Source: Acidobacteria bacterium Ga0077553 (GTDB lineage: Bacteria > Acidobacteriota > Terriglobia > Bryobacterales > Bryobacteraceae). From it: a stretch of DNA of 39,420 bases. Shown in pieces: positions 6,763 through 15,963 of the stretch. Location of the stretch: the NCBI GenBank assembly GCA_001464575.1, contig LNFE01000302.1:1-39420 (forward strand), in the 5' to 3' direction. Within the stretch, counting starts at the first letter, position 1; each line of letters opens with the position of its first letter. The translations under genes were made by a program, and so were the position numbers. The notes beneath the pieces were generated by a model. That model was not told the DNA's origin and did no database searches. It worked only from the letters and a program-made list of their open reading frames with translations.

Positions 6763-9536
6763 CTCCGGCCCGCTGGGCCAAGGCGGGCGAGTTGTTTCAT
6801 GACGCGCTGGAGCTGCCGGCCGGAGAGCGCCGGCCGTGGCTGCGCGAGATGTGTGCCGACGATACGGAAATGCTGGCGGAAGTGGAGTCGCTGTTGGGAA
6901 GCGATGCGGACGGCGCGGGGAGGATCCTCGAAGGGAAGATCGAACCTGCGTTTACTTCCTTGCTGCGAGCAAACACGCCGGAGAGAGCCGGCCCGTACCG
7001 GCTGGTCCGGGAACTGGGGCGGGGCGGCATGGGAACGGTTTACCTGGGCGAACGGGACGACGACGAGTATCAAACCAAGGTGGCGATCAAGCTGGTGCGG
7101 CGGGGGATGGACACCGGAATCATCCTCAACCGGTTTTACCGGGAACGGCAGACGCTGGCCCGATTGCAGCACCCCAACATCGCCCGGCTCCTGGACGGTG
7201 GCACAACTGCGGAGGGCGAACCCTACATCGTCATGGAGTTCATTGAAGGCGAGCGGATCACGGACTACTGCCGGGCCCAGGAACTGAGCACGGTCCGGCG
7301 ACTGGAGCTTTTTCTCGACGTGTGCAAAGCGGTGGACTACGCCCACCGGCAGTTCGTCGTGCACCGCGATCTCAAGCCGGGCAATATTCTGGTGGATCGA
7401 ACGGGCGCGGTGAAGCTGCTGGACTTCGGGATTTGCAAGTTGCTGCAGGCCAAGGCGATGGCAGGCGAGGAAACGGCGGAGTTTGGGCCGACCCCGCTCA
7501 CCCCGGACTATTCAAGTCCGGAGCAGATTTGCGGCGAGGCGACGACCATCGTTTCCGATGTGTATTCGCTCGCGGCGGTGCTGTACGAGTTATTGACCGG
7601 GGTGAAGCCGCACAAGATTGCGGAATATACGTTGCGGGGAATCGAGCGGGGGATTTGCGAAGGGGAGATCGCGAAACCGAGTTCCGTCTGCCAAAGCAGG
7701 GCGTTGAGCCGCCAGTTGCAGGGCGATTTGGACAACATTCTGTTGCTGGCGCTGCAGAAAGATCCACGCCGGCGCTACGAGACGATCGAACAGTTCGCCG
7801 CCGATATCCGGCGGCACTTGGCCCATCAGCCCGTGAAAGCGCGCCCGGATACGCTGGTCTACCGGACGGGCAAGTTCGTGCGGCGGCGGAGCGGACTGGT
7901 GGTTTCGGCGACGATCGTCATGATCTCGCTATTGGCGGGCGTGTTGGTTTCGATGCGATCGGCGCGGATTGCCAATGAGAACCTGCAGTTGGTGCGCCAA
8001 CTCTCGAATACCTTCGTGTTCGACGTTTACGATGCGGTGCGCGATTTGCCGGGGTCCACCCGGGCCCGGCAACTGATCGTGCAGACGGGACTGAACTACC
8101 TGGACAACCTGTCCCGGAACGCGAGCGACAACGCCGGGTTGCAGCTTGAACTGGCAGCGGCCTATCAGCGAATTGGGGACGTGCAGGGCGCCGTGATGAG
8201 TGCCAATCTGGGCAACACGAGCGGCGCCATGGCGAGCTACCGCAAGGCGCTGACCCTGCTCGAAGCGGTGTCGGCCAAGTACCCGGAACAGGAAAAGGCG
8301 ATCAGTCAGACTCTCGATCTCCACCGGGCCATGGGGGCCGTGCTCGAATACACAACGAATCCGAAAGAGGCGGTCGCGGCGTACCGCAAAGCCGAGCAGC
8401 TTGCCGAAGCGAGGCGGCAGAAAACACCACAGGACAGGGGGCTTTCGACGCACCTGGCCTACATTCAGTCGGCTCTAGGCCGGGGACTGCACCGGACGGG
8501 AGACCTTCCCGCCGCGCGGAAGAGCTTTGCGCAGGCTCAAGGCTTGTTTGAGACACTGGTGGCGGCAGACCCGGGCAATCCAGCGCTGCAGGCCTCCCTC
8601 GCGACCGCCTACTCAGGCGTGGGGATGTGTGATTCTCGCATGGGCCGCCTGGAGCAGGCGCTGGAGGGCCACCGCAAGGCCGTGGCGGTCCGCGAGAAAA
8701 TCCTGGCGCTGGAGCCCGCGAACGTCGGTTCCCAGCGGGGCCTAATGCTGGCTTATTCCCATGTGGGGGATGTCTTGGGGAATCCGGACCTTCCGAACCT
8801 CGGAGACACCGCCCGGGCGGTAGAAGCCTATGAAAAGATGCTCGCGGTGGCGCGCAAAGTACATGAGGCAGACCCGTCCGATCAGCGAGCGCGAGGCGAC
8901 TACGGCATCGCCCTGACGCGGGTCGCCCAGATCATACCCGAAGCCCGGGCTCGGGAGCGCGTTCCGATTTTGCGTCAAGCCCTCGCGCTGCAGGGGGAGG
9001 TGGCCCGACTGGACAGCCGCAATGTCGACGCTCGCACATCGATGGCGGTGAACTATAACTTCCTGGGCGACTCCTACCAAATTCTGGGGGAGTACGAGAA
9101 TGCGATGGCCACCTATCGGGCGGGGATCCAGATCGCCGATCCTATTCTGACCACGGGGGGAAACCTGACCTCGACGACTGGCGTGCTGCTCCATCAGAAA
9201 CTTGGGGAGGTTCTAGCAAAGCAGGGAAAACGCGAGGAGGCACTCGCGTGGGCGCGCCGGGTCTTGACCTTGACCGATCCCGCGAGCCCGGTGACGCTGG
9301 GGCGGCCAGAAGGATCGCGAAAGCTCTTCGTGGCGCGAGGACTGGCGGCGGCGGGCAGAGTGTATGCGCAACTGGCGCAGTCAGCGAAGGCTCAGCCCAC
9401 GGACGCCACGGAGGCAAGACGGTGGCTCGGGAAGAGCCTCGAGGAGTATCGGGGAGAAGAGGTGAACCCGGTATTTAATGCCGCGCACCGGCGCGATGTA
9501 AATGAGGTAAAGAGGGTTCTAGAGGGGGTGAAATGA
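6759..9536 (+). CDS. Membrane Ser/Thr protein kinase (PknB type) with extracytoplasmic TPR-like domain
   Basis: The protein has 925 residues. Residues 1-75 form the short helical segment common before acidobacterial kinases (ELFHDALELPAGERRPWL). The kinase domain is about 80-355 and has all key residues: glycine loop GRGGMGTVY (87-95), VAIK lysine 111, HRDLKPGN with Asp204, DFG at 222-224 and SPE at 253-255. A single membrane helix lies near 379-399, followed by a long alpha-helical, TPR-like region (about 400-925) that would be outside the cytoplasm, e.g. AAYQRIGDVQGAV, TAYSGVGMCDSRMGRLEQAL and NYNFLGDSYQILGEYENAM. Start: ATG 6759 overlaps the sigma gene stop as ATGA; the stop in turn overlaps the globin start as ATGA (9533-9536). 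I infer that the kinase acts on the sigma factor encoded just before it. Confidence 0.95.
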   Translation: MTPARWAKAGELFHDALELPAGERRPWLREMCADDTEMLAEVESLLGSDADGAGRILEGKIEPAFTSLLRANTPERAGPYRLVRELGRGGMGTVYLGERDDDEYQTKVAIKLVRRGMDTGIILNRFYRERQTLARLQHPNIARLLDGGTTAEGEPYIVMEFIEGERITDYCRAQELSTVRRLELFLDVCKAVDYAHRQFVVHRDLKPGNILVDRTGAVKLLDFGICKLLQAKAMAGEETAEFGPTPLTPDYSSPEQICGEATTIVSDVYSLAAVLYELLTGVKPHKIAEYTLRGIERGICEGEIAKPSSVCQSRALSRQLQGDLDNILLLALQKDPRRRYETIEQFAADIRRHLAHQPVKARPDTLVYRTGKFVRRRSGLVVSATIVMISLLAGVLVSMRSARIANENLQLVRQLSNTFVFDVYDAVRDLPGSTRARQLIVQTGLNYLDNLSRNASDNAGLQLELAAAYQRIGDVQGAVMSANLGNTSGAMASYRKALTLLEAVSAKYPEQEKAISQTLDLHRAMGAVLEYTTNPKEAVAAYRKAEQLAEARRQKTPQDRGLSTHLAYIQSALGRGLHRTGDLPAARKSFAQAQGLFETLVAADPGNPALQASLATAYSGVGMCDSRMGRLEQALEGHRKAVAVREKILALEPANVGSQRGLMLAYSHVGDVLGNPDLPNLGDTARAVEAYEKMLAVARKVHEADPSDQRARGDYGIALTRVAQIIPEARARERVPILRQALALQGEVARLDSRNVDARTSMAVNYNFLGDSYQILGEYENAMATYRAGIQIADPILTTGGNLTSTTGVLLHQKLGEVLAKQGKREEALAWARRVLTLTDPASPVTLGRPEGSRKLFVARGLAAAGRVYAQLAQSAKAQPTDATEARRWLGKSLEEYRGEEVNPVFNAAHRRDVNEVKRVLEGVK

Positions 9537-9964
9537 CTAAGCGGGAGAAACAGATTGTGCGGGAGAGTTTCGCGAGTCTGGGAAGTGTGGCGGAACCGCT
9601 GGCGCTGCTGTTCTATGGCCGGCTCTTTGAGCGGGAACCGGGACTGCGGCCGATGTTTCGCGGGGACATCGAGGCGCAGGGACGCAAGCTGATGGAGATG
9701 CTGACGGCGGTGGTGGAGAATCTGGATCGGGCTGAGTCGCTCGCGCCAGTCTTGCGGGCAATGGGGCAGCGTCATGCGGGCTACGGGGTAACGGACCGCC
9801 ACTACGATCTGGTGGAACAGGCGCTGCTTTGGGCGCTGGGCCAAACGCTCGAAGCAGATTTCGATCGCGAGACGAAAGCGGCTTGGCAAGCGGTGATTGG
9901 GCAGGTGAGCACGGTGATGAAGCAGGGGGCGGCGTTAGCGGCGTCCCGGCCGGTTGGAGCCTAG
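9533..9964 (+). CDS. Single-domain globin (bacterial haemoglobin type)
   Basis: The protein has 143 residues and spans one three-over-three globin fold, close in length to Vitreoscilla haemoglobin. LLFYGRLFEREPGLRPMF fits the B-C helices, with the distal tyrosine (B10) in FYGRLF, and GQRHAGYGVTDRHY carries the proximal haem-ligand histidine. The distal E7 residue is probably the glutamine in DIEAQGRKL (by analogy). It should bind haem and O2, NO or both; there is no reductase domain. The start codon overlaps the kinase stop as ATGA, so it is the third gene of a sigma-kinase-globin operon. The context suggests a gas- or redox-related role in that signalling path (inference). It could also simply be an NO-protective protein. 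Confidence 0.9.
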   Translation: MTKREKQIVRESFASLGSVAEPLALLFYGRLFEREPGLRPMFRGDIEAQGRKLMEMLTAVVENLDRAESLAPVLRAMGQRHAGYGVTDRHYDLVEQALLWALGQTLEADFDRETKAAWQAVIGQVSTVMKQGAALAASRPVGA

Positions 9965-9978
9965 CAGCGGATGACCAG

Positions 9979-12900
9979 TCATCGCACCGACGGCGTTGAT
10001 GGCCGGACGGCCTTGTCGTAGCGAAGGGTTTGGTCGAGCTGAGCGAGTCCGGAGCCATGGGACTGGAGCGCGGCGGGCAGCGGCCACGGTTGCTCCATAC
10101 GGAGCCGGACGAGACGAAGGGCAGCTTCGGCATCAAGTGGCCGGGAGAAGAAATAGCCCTGCCCGAGGTCGCAGCCAAGACGGGCCAGTTGCGTCCAGTG
10201 CTCCTCCGTTTCAATCCCTTCCGCGATGACGCTGATGCCAAGATTGCTCGAGAGGTTCACGATCGACTCGACGATCTTCCGGCCATCCTGCTGCGGGTCG
10301 AGATGCTGGTCCATCGCCTGGACGAAGCTGCGGTCGACTTTGAGGGTGTCAAACGGCAGCTGATGGAGTTGGCTGAGGCAGGAGTAGCCGGTGCCGAAGT
10401 CATCGACTTCGAGAGCAACGCCCATGGCGGAAAGCTCATTGAGGATGGCCTGGGCCACGGCGGGATCGTCGGCGAGGATGCTTTCGGTGACTTCCAGGTG
10501 GAGACGGGCCGGGGCCAGGCCCGTCTCGGCCAGGATTTCCGCAATCAGGGCCGCCAGCTTGGGATCGGCAAACTGCAGCGCCGACAGGTTGATGCTAATG
10601 GATAGGTTTTCGCCGCCGGGGTAAAGAGCCTCCCACGCGGCCAGTTGGCGGCACCCCTGCGCCAGCACCCAGCGGCCCAGAGGCAGGATGAGCCCGTTGT
10701 CTTCGGCAGCGCGGATGAACTCGACGGGATGGACGAGGCCGCGCGTGGGGTGTTGCCAACGGACCAGTGCTTCAAATCCGGCAAGCCGGCCGGTGCCAAG
10801 GTCCACCTGCGCCTGATAGTGGAGCAAAAACTCTTCGTTCTCGAGAGCCCGGCGCAGGTCGGTCTCGAGCGCCAGCCGGGCAACGGCTCGGGCGTGCATG
10901 CTGGAATCGAAGACCCGAAACTTGCCGCGGCCATCCGCTTTGGCTTGATACATCGCGGTATCGGCGTTGCGCAGGAGGTCTTCCGCGCTGGCGAGCGAGG
11001 GGTCGCTGACGGCGATCCCGATGCTGGTCGAGGCGAACAGCAACGCGCCGTCGAGATAGAACGGAGACTCCATTTCGCGTTGCACGGCCTGCGCGACCGC
11101 GATGGCGGTCCGGCCGCCGGGAGCATCGTCCAGGACGACAACGAACTCGTCACCGCCCAGACGGCCGACGAAGCCCGCGGTTCCATCAACCTGATCGAGA
11201 GCCGAAAGCAGGCGGCGGGAGACGCCCAGCAGGAGATGGTCACCCTTGACATGGCCCAAGCTGTCGTTGATCAGTTTGAAACGGTCCAGATCCATGAAGA
11301 GCAGGGCGAACGGACGGCTCGGGTCGTCGTGTTGACGGGCCAGCAGTTGTTCGAGCCGCTCGAGGACAGCCAGGCGATTCGATAGGCCCGTGAGCGGGTC
11401 GACCAGCTTGCCGGCCGTGATGTCGGACGTGGAACCCGCGATGCGGAGGGCGCGGCCACCGGCCCCGCGGACGGCCGCGCCGCTCACCAGCACCCACCGC
11501 CAAGTGCCATCGGCGTGCTGGATGCGGTGTTCGGACTCAAAGAGTTCCGCGCGGCTATTCCAGCAAAACTGATCGAGTTCAGCGCGCAGGGAGCGCGCGT
11601 CGGCTGGGTGAACGCGGCTTAGCCAGGCCTCGGCGGTCTCGCACGGATCGGCGGGGGAGAGCCCGAACATCTCGAGCCAGCGCAGCGAGTAGTAGACGAT
11701 GCCGGTGCGGAGATCCCAGTCCCAGATCCCGCTGTTGCTGCCGCGGACAGCGAGGGCGTACCGCTCTTCGGCCTCCCGTTGGGCAAGCTTGGCCCGTCGT
11801 TGTTCGGTAATGTCACGGGCGATGGCTTGAAAGCCCACGACGCGGCCATCGTCGGCCAGCAGCAACTGGGTGCTCTGCCCAACCCAACACAATTCGCCAT
11901 CCGGACGGCGGAGCGCGAATTCCATGGCGGCGACCGGGATGCGGCCGCGCACCTGCCGCACGGCGCCCGCGCGGACGCTGCGCCGATGGGCCGGATCGAG
12001 AAAGGTGAGGATGTTGGCGCCGGGCCGCACGGGACCCGCCAACTGCGCGAAAGCTTCGTTGTGAAAGGTCAGCACCCCGGTGGGGCCGGTGCGATAGATG
12101 ATGTAGGTGGCGTGCTCGACCACTTGGCGGTACCGGGCTTCGGAGTCGGCCAGTTCGGCCGTGCGCTCTGTCACTTTCCGGTCGAGGTCGGTCATGGCGG
12201 CCCGAAGCTGCCTATGGGACTGACGCAGACGATGGCCGAGGCGGCGAAACTCCGAGTCGATCTGCGCCACCTCCCAGGCGGGATAGGAGTACGATCCTGG
12301 AGGTGAGAGCGGGGTTTCGAGGTCAAAAGCCTGCATCTCCCGCGCCAGTGCCGCAATCGGGCTGGCCATCGACCCAGCCATACGGTGGGCGACCCACCAG
12401 GAAAAGGCGCTGATGAGCAGGAGAGTCAGCCCGGCGAAACGATAGAACTCAAAGAGGTCGGACTCCACGACTTCGACCGCCAACGCCGAGACAACCTGCC
12501 AACCAGCACGGGAGAGGGGAAGGCGGACGGCCAATTGGGAACTGCCGCGCTGGGCCGCGTCCTGAAACGTGAAGGCGTTGCCATCCTTGGCCGCCTGTTC
12601 CTCCGCGCTAGGGACCCAAGTCCGCAGGGGAGGATGCATCCGCGGCCGGGTGGAAAAGACCACGGAGCGAACGCCGTCATAGACAATGACGAGCGGCAGA
12701 TGATGGGCCTCTTCGAGAGCCAGCGGCATGCGGGTGATGTCGATGGAACCTTCGACAACCCCGGCGAACCGGCCGCCGGCATCGAATAACGGGGCACTGA
12801 TGGCGACAATCGGTTCTTGGCCGAGCCCGCGACCCTGAAACACGCCCGAAACGAAGGGCTTGCCGGTTCGCTTGGGTTCGACAAAGTAGGGCCGGTCCCG

Positions 12901-13332
12901 CACGAAGCGCCCCAAACCAGGCGCGGGTATGAAGCTGCGTTCGTTTCGCCGCACCGCTTGGACAATGCGCCCATCTGCGTCGGTGACGAGGAGAGTGAGG
13001 AAGCCGGGATAAACCCGGCTGGCCGTCTCCAGCCAAGCCGCGGCAACGGCCGGGCTGAGCGACCGGCCGGCCGGAATGCGCGCGGAAGCGCCCAACTGGG
13101 CCAGGGCAGATTCATGGAGTTTCAGATAAGACGCCAGACCGTCGCGGACCCGCCGGGCGGCTTCGAGCAGGTGTTCGGTCGAGTCCTGGCGGACCTGGTG
13201 GGCGAGGAAGCGGCCGCCAAAAACAGTAACGGCGAGGACAGACAGAAAGGTAAGCGCAAGGAGCCGGCCGACGACAAGGGCCTTGAACGAAGGGAGGGCA
13301 CGCCGAAAGATGGGGATGAAAGGTTCGGACAC
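9979..13332 (-). CDS. Membrane sensor with CACHE, two PAS, GGDEF and EAL domains (c-di-GMP turnover)
   Basis: The protein has 1117 residues from a GTG start at 13332; no better start is seen and no clear Shine-Dalgarno. Order: membrane helix about 17-43; a periplasmic dCACHE-type sensor about 45-290 (RVYPGFLTLLVTDADGRIVQ, RDRPYFVEPKRTGKPFVS); a second membrane helix about 299-316; a HAMP-like linker and coiled coil; PAS about 400-515 and 525-640; GGDEF about 645-810; EAL about 820-1075. The cyclase motif is intact (GGDEF 726-730), without an obvious RxxD inhibitory site before it. Phosphodiesterase residues look intact too: EAL 854-856, LEVTES, DDFGTGYS 977-984 and AEGIETEE. So both synthesis and breakdown of c-di-GMP are possible. 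It is convergent with the globin gene, with 14 bases between them. Confidence 0.95.
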   Translation of the reverse strand: MSEPFIPIFRRALPSFKALVVGRLLALTFLSVLAVTVFGGRFLAHQVRQDSTEHLLEAARRVRDGLASYLKLHESALAQLGASARIPAGRSLSPAVAAAWLETASRVYPGFLTLLVTDADGRIVQAVRRNERSFIPAPGLGRFVRDRPYFVEPKRTGKPFVSGVFQGRGLGQEPIVAISAPLFDAGGRFAGVVEGSIDITRMPLALEEAHHLPLVIVYDGVRSVVFSTRPRMHPPLRTWVPSAEEQAAKDGNAFTFQDAAQRGSSQLAVRLPLSRAGWQVVSALAVEVVESDLFEFYRFAGLTLLLISAFSWWVAHRMAGSMASPIAALAREMQAFDLETPLSPPGSYSYPAWEVAQIDSEFRRLGHRLRQSHRQLRAAMTDLDRKVTERTAELADSEARYRQVVEHATYIIYRTGPTGVLTFHNEAFAQLAGPVRPGANILTFLDPAHRRSVRAGAVRQVRGRIPVAAMEFALRRPDGELCWVGQSTQLLLADDGRVVGFQAIARDITEQRRAKLAQREAEERYALAVRGSNSGIWDWDLRTGIVYYSLRWLEMFGLSPADPCETAEAWLSRVHPADARSLRAELDQFCWNSRAELFESEHRIQHADGTWRWVLVSGAAVRGAGGRALRIAGSTSDITAGKLVDPLTGLSNRLAVLERLEQLLARQHDDPSRPFALLFMDLDRFKLINDSLGHVKGDHLLLGVSRRLLSALDQVDGTAGFVGRLGGDEFVVVLDDAPGGRTAIAVAQAVQREMESPFYLDGALLFASTSIGIAVSDPSLASAEDLLRNADTAMYQAKADGRGKFRVFDSSMHARAVARLALETDLRRALENEEFLLHYQAQVDLGTGRLAGFEALVRWQHPTRGLVHPVEFIRAAEDNGLILPLGRWVLAQGCRQLAAWEALYPGGENLSISINLSALQFADPKLAALIAEILAETGLAPARLHLEVTESILADDPAVAQAILNELSAMGVALEVDDFGTGYSCLSQLHQLPFDTLKVDRSFVQAMDQHLDPQQDGRKIVESIVNLSSNLGISVIAEGIETEEHWTQLARLGCDLGQGYFFSRPLDAEAALRLVRLRMEQPWPLPAALQSHGSGLAQLDQTLRYDKAVRPSTPSVR

Positions 13333-13427
13333 AAGGTTGCTGGTTCGGATCGACCGCTTCTGGGCTTATCGTCCGATTCCAAGAACCTGTGAGTGCGCGG
13401 TGCTCCTTCGACGGCAGTCAATTTCCG

Positions 13428-13433
13428 TATACT
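13428..13433 (+). promoter_or_regulatory. Candidate -10 box (TATACT) for the MBL-fold gene
   Basis: TATACT directly abuts ATG 13434 and ends six bases before a second in-frame ATG at 13440. If it is the -10, transcription would begin at about 13440, giving a leaderless mRNA that starts translation at the second ATG. A TTCGAC at 13407-13412 is 15 bases upstream, too close for a good -35. Confidence 0.4.
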
Positions 13434-14408
13434 ATGGCGATGAATCGCAACGTCGTCTACCGGCTCTTTGGCTTCGCCGCGCTCAGCCTGGGCCTTTTCC
13501 ATACCGCGCAAAGCGAAGCGACGCCAAATACGGTGCAGGAGATTGTGCCCGGGGTCTGGTTCCGGGAAGGGGACATCCAGAAAGAGGGCCACTGCAACAA
13601 CATCCTCATTGAGATGAAGGACTACTTGATTGTGGTGGACGCCAACTTTCCCTCCGGGGCGCGTCTGGCCGCCGCCGACGCGAAGAAACTTTCGAACAAG
13701 CCCATCAAGTACGTCTTTGACACCCATCATCATGGCGACCACGCCTACGGAAACGCCGTCTGGACACAGATGGGCGCCACCACCCTGGCCTACGCCGGGG
13801 TAGCTCAGGAGATGAAGCGGTACGAACCCAAGCGCTGGGCCGAGGCCAACCGGAAGGATGTCGCCGACCTGAAACGGACGACCGCCGAACCGCCGCAGCA
13901 GACTTTCGACAAGACGCCTTTCGTACTCGACGACGGAAACCGGCGCGTGGAGTTCCACTTCTTCGGCTGGGCGCATACCCGGGGGGATGGCTTTGTTTAC
14001 TTGCCCAAAGAACAGGTGCTGGCCACCGGCGACGCGATCGCCAACGGCGCCTTCAACTTCATGGCCGATGCGAACGTGGCCAACTGGCCGAAGGTGGTGG
14101 AGGCGGCGGGAAAACGGCCGATCCGGCATCTGCTGCCGGGGCACGGGCGCCCAGGCGGGATGGAGATCGCCCAGGGACAGGGACGCTTCCTTCGGGAGAT
14201 CTACGCGGGGGTGCAACGGCTGCTGAAGAGCGGGAAAACCGTCGACGACATTCAGAAGATGGGGATGGGGAAAACGCTCGAAGCCGCACTCGGCTTCTCG
14301 CCGGAGGCAAAGAACTGGGTGGGCGATGGGTTGGCCGGGCAGGCGGTGGTGGTGGCGGAGGAGATCACGCAGAAGAAACCACACGGGGAGATCTCCGGCG
14401 GGAAGTGA
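13434..14408 (+). CDS. Secreted metallo-beta-lactamase-fold hydrolase
   Basis: The protein has 324 residues from ATG 13434, or 322 from ATG 13440, which the TATACT box favours. A signal peptide ends near QSEA (residue about 29). The metal-binding set of the MBL fold is present: THHHGDH (His 98-100, Asp102, His103), GWAHTRGD (His181), ATGD (Asp200) and LLPGHG (His237). The layout resembles the secreted 'MBL fold metallo-hydrolase' group common in acidobacteria, close to class B beta-lactamase-like and quinoprotein-relay-type enzymes. The substrate is unknown, and beta-lactam hydrolysis cannot be assumed. It is divergent from the c-di-GMP gene and convergent with selO. Confidence 0.88.
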   Translation: MAMNRNVVYRLFGFAALSLGLFHTAQSEATPNTVQEIVPGVWFREGDIQKEGHCNNILIEMKDYLIVVDANFPSGARLAAADAKKLSNKPIKYVFDTHHHGDHAYGNAVWTQMGATTLAYAGVAQEMKRYEPKRWAEANRKDVADLKRTTAEPPQQTFDKTPFVLDDGNRRVEFHFFGWAHTRGDGFVYLPKEQVLATGDAIANGAFNFMADANVANWPKVVEAAGKRPIRHLLPGHGRPGGMEIAQGQGRFLREIYAGVQRLLKSGKTVDDIQKMGMGKTLEAALGFSPEAKNWVGDGLAGQAVVVAEEITQKKPHGEISGGK

Positions 14409-14441
14409 ACCCTCCCGCTGTTTCGGTTGGCCTCGGCGGGA

Positions 14442-15920
14442 TTACGTCCCGCAGAACGTGCGGTAGGGAGCGCTGCCGCGTGGCGCCGGTTGGGTATAGC
14501 TTTCGAGCCCCGGCCGCGGCGTAAAGGGCTGGGCGAGAACAGCGAGCAGGGCATGAAACGGAGCCAGATCGCCGCCGTCCACGGCTGCGGTGAGGGCGGC
14601 TTCCACCATGTGGTTCCGCGGGATATAGACCGGGTTCACCCTGTTCATAGTTTCGGCGCTGGCGATGGGATCGGCCAAGCGGGCACGCCAGCCGGTGGCC
14701 CAAGCGTCATACCGCTTCGGATCAGCAAAGAGCGGGCGGATCAGCGAATCGTCGCCACGAGCCGCGGCGGAAAGCCCGCGGAAGGCCAGGGTGTAGTCGA
14801 CCGCTTGACCGTCCATCGCGGCCAGGAAGCCGTTGGCCAGATCGAGCTCGCCGGACTGAGCATCACCCAGCAACCCGAGCTTGGCGCGCATGCCGGAGAG
14901 CCAGGCGGCATCGTACCGGTCGCCGAAAGTCTCGAGGACGGCGACGGCCCGCGGGATAGCGGCCTGCTGATCGGCGTCGATCAGGGGCAACAGCGTTTCG
15001 GCGAAGCGGGCGAGATTCCATCGGGCGATTTGCGGCTGTTGGCCATAGGCGTAGCGGCCACCGCGGTCGATGGAGCTGAAGACAGTGGCGGGGCTGTAGG
15101 TATCGAGAAACGCGCAGGGGCCGTAGTCGATGGTCTCGCCGGAGATGGCCATGTTGTCGGTGTTCATGACGCCGTGGATGAAGCCGACGTGCATCCATCG
15201 GGCGATGAGGGAGGCCTGCCGGTCGGAGACGGCGGCGAGAAGGGCGAGATAGGGATTGGGCTCGCCGGCGAGGTCCGGATAGTGCCGGGCGATGGTGTAG
15301 TCGGCCAGTTGCTTGAGCTTGGCGGTGTCGCCACGCGCGGCGAAGTATTGAAACGTGCCAACCCGAATATGGCTGGCCGCCACGCGGGTCAGCACCGCGC
15401 CGGGCAGCGGGGTTTCCCGGTAGACCCGTTCGCCCGTGGCCGTGGCGGCAAGGGCGCGCGTGGTGGGTACGCCGAGCGCGTGCATGGCTTCGCCGAGGAT
15501 GTATTCGCGCAGCACGGGGCCGAGGGCGGCCTTGCCGTCGCCACCGCGCGAAAACGGGGTACGGCCGGAGCCTTTGAACTGGATGTCGCGGCGCTGGCCA
15601 TTCCGGTCGATGACCTCGCCGAGCAGCAGCGCGCGGCCGTCGCCCAGCTGCGGCACGAAGTTGCCGAACTGATGGCCGGCGTAGGCCTGGGCCAAGGGAT
15701 CGGCGCCGGGCGGGGCGTAGTTGCCAGAGAAGATCTCGGCGCCAACGGGTGAATCCAGGGCGCTGGCGTTCAAGCCGAGTTCGCCGGCCAGGGAATGATT
15801 CAGCGCGAGGAGTTGGGGCGCCGGAGCGGGGGCGGCAGAGGCGGCCGCGTAGAAGCCGGGGAGGTCGCGGGCGTAGGAGTTATCGAAGCGGAAACCGAGT
15901 TCGCGGGAGAGATCGAGCAC
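14442..15920 (-). CDS. selO: SelO/YdiU protein adenylyltransferase (pseudokinase-fold AMPylator)
   Basis: The protein has 492 residues, the normal length for bacterial SelO. It transfers AMP from ATP to Ser, Thr or Tyr of target proteins; in E. coli the family acts in redox and glutathione-related stress control. Visible motifs: SGNYAPPGADPLAQAYAGHQ, FGNFVPQLGDGRALLLGE, DIQFKGSGRTPFSRGGDGK (nucleotide site), GVMNTDNM and DYGPCAFLD (catalytic and metal-binding Asn and Asp), and MNRVNPVYIPRNHMVE near the C-terminus. It ends TFCGT, keeping the C-terminal cysteine at the place where the human protein has selenocysteine. The start is GTG at 15920, and a CATACT box lies eight bases upstream on the minus strand with no Shine-Dalgarno, so the mRNA may be leaderless. 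It is divergent from the membrane protein gene at 15964. Confidence 0.95.
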   Translation of the reverse strand: MLDLSRELGFRFDNSYARDLPGFYAAASAAPAPAPQLLALNHSLAGELGLNASALDSPVGAEIFSGNYAPPGADPLAQAYAGHQFGNFVPQLGDGRALLLGEVIDRNGQRRDIQFKGSGRTPFSRGGDGKAALGPVLREYILGEAMHALGVPTTRALAATATGERVYRETPLPGAVLTRVAASHIRVGTFQYFAARGDTAKLKQLADYTIARHYPDLAGEPNPYLALLAAVSDRQASLIARWMHVGFIHGVMNTDNMAISGETIDYGPCAFLDTYSPATVFSSIDRGGRYAYGQQPQIARWNLARFAETLLPLIDADQQAAIPRAVAVLETFGDRYDAAWLSGMRAKLGLLGDAQSGELDLANGFLAAMDGQAVDYTLAFRGLSAAARGDDSLIRPLFADPKRYDAWATGWRARLADPIASAETMNRVNPVYIPRNHMVEAALTAAVDGGDLAPFHALLAVLAQPFTPRPGLESYTQPAPRGSAPYRTFCGT

Positions 15921-15928
15921 TACTGTTC

Positions 15929-15936
15929 AGTATGAT
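15929..15936. promoter_or_regulatory. Candidate bidirectional promoter with overlapping -10 boxes
   Basis: In the 43-base gap between divergent genes, the plus strand has TATGAT (15931-15936) and the minus strand has CATACT (15934-15929), so the two -10 hexamers overlap. The minus-strand box is eight bases from the selO start; the plus-strand box precedes a 27-base leader with GGGAGGAG (15951-15958). No matching -35 is seen for either direction. Confidence 0.4.
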
Positions 15937-15963
15937 GCAGCTAGTGGAAAGGGAGGAGCGTGC

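Noticed and set aside
9970..9983. Palindrome GATGACCAGTCATC between convergent globin and GGDEF genes
   Set aside because: The stem is only six pairs with a two-base loop and no T-run on either side, so it is too weak to call a terminator.
14409..14441. Possible terminator between the MBL-fold gene and selO
   Set aside because: CCCGC and GCGGG can pair only across a long loop and no T-run follows.
14427..15752. 441-codon open frame on the plus strand
   Set aside because: Antisense shadow of selO, which has full-length conserved motifs.
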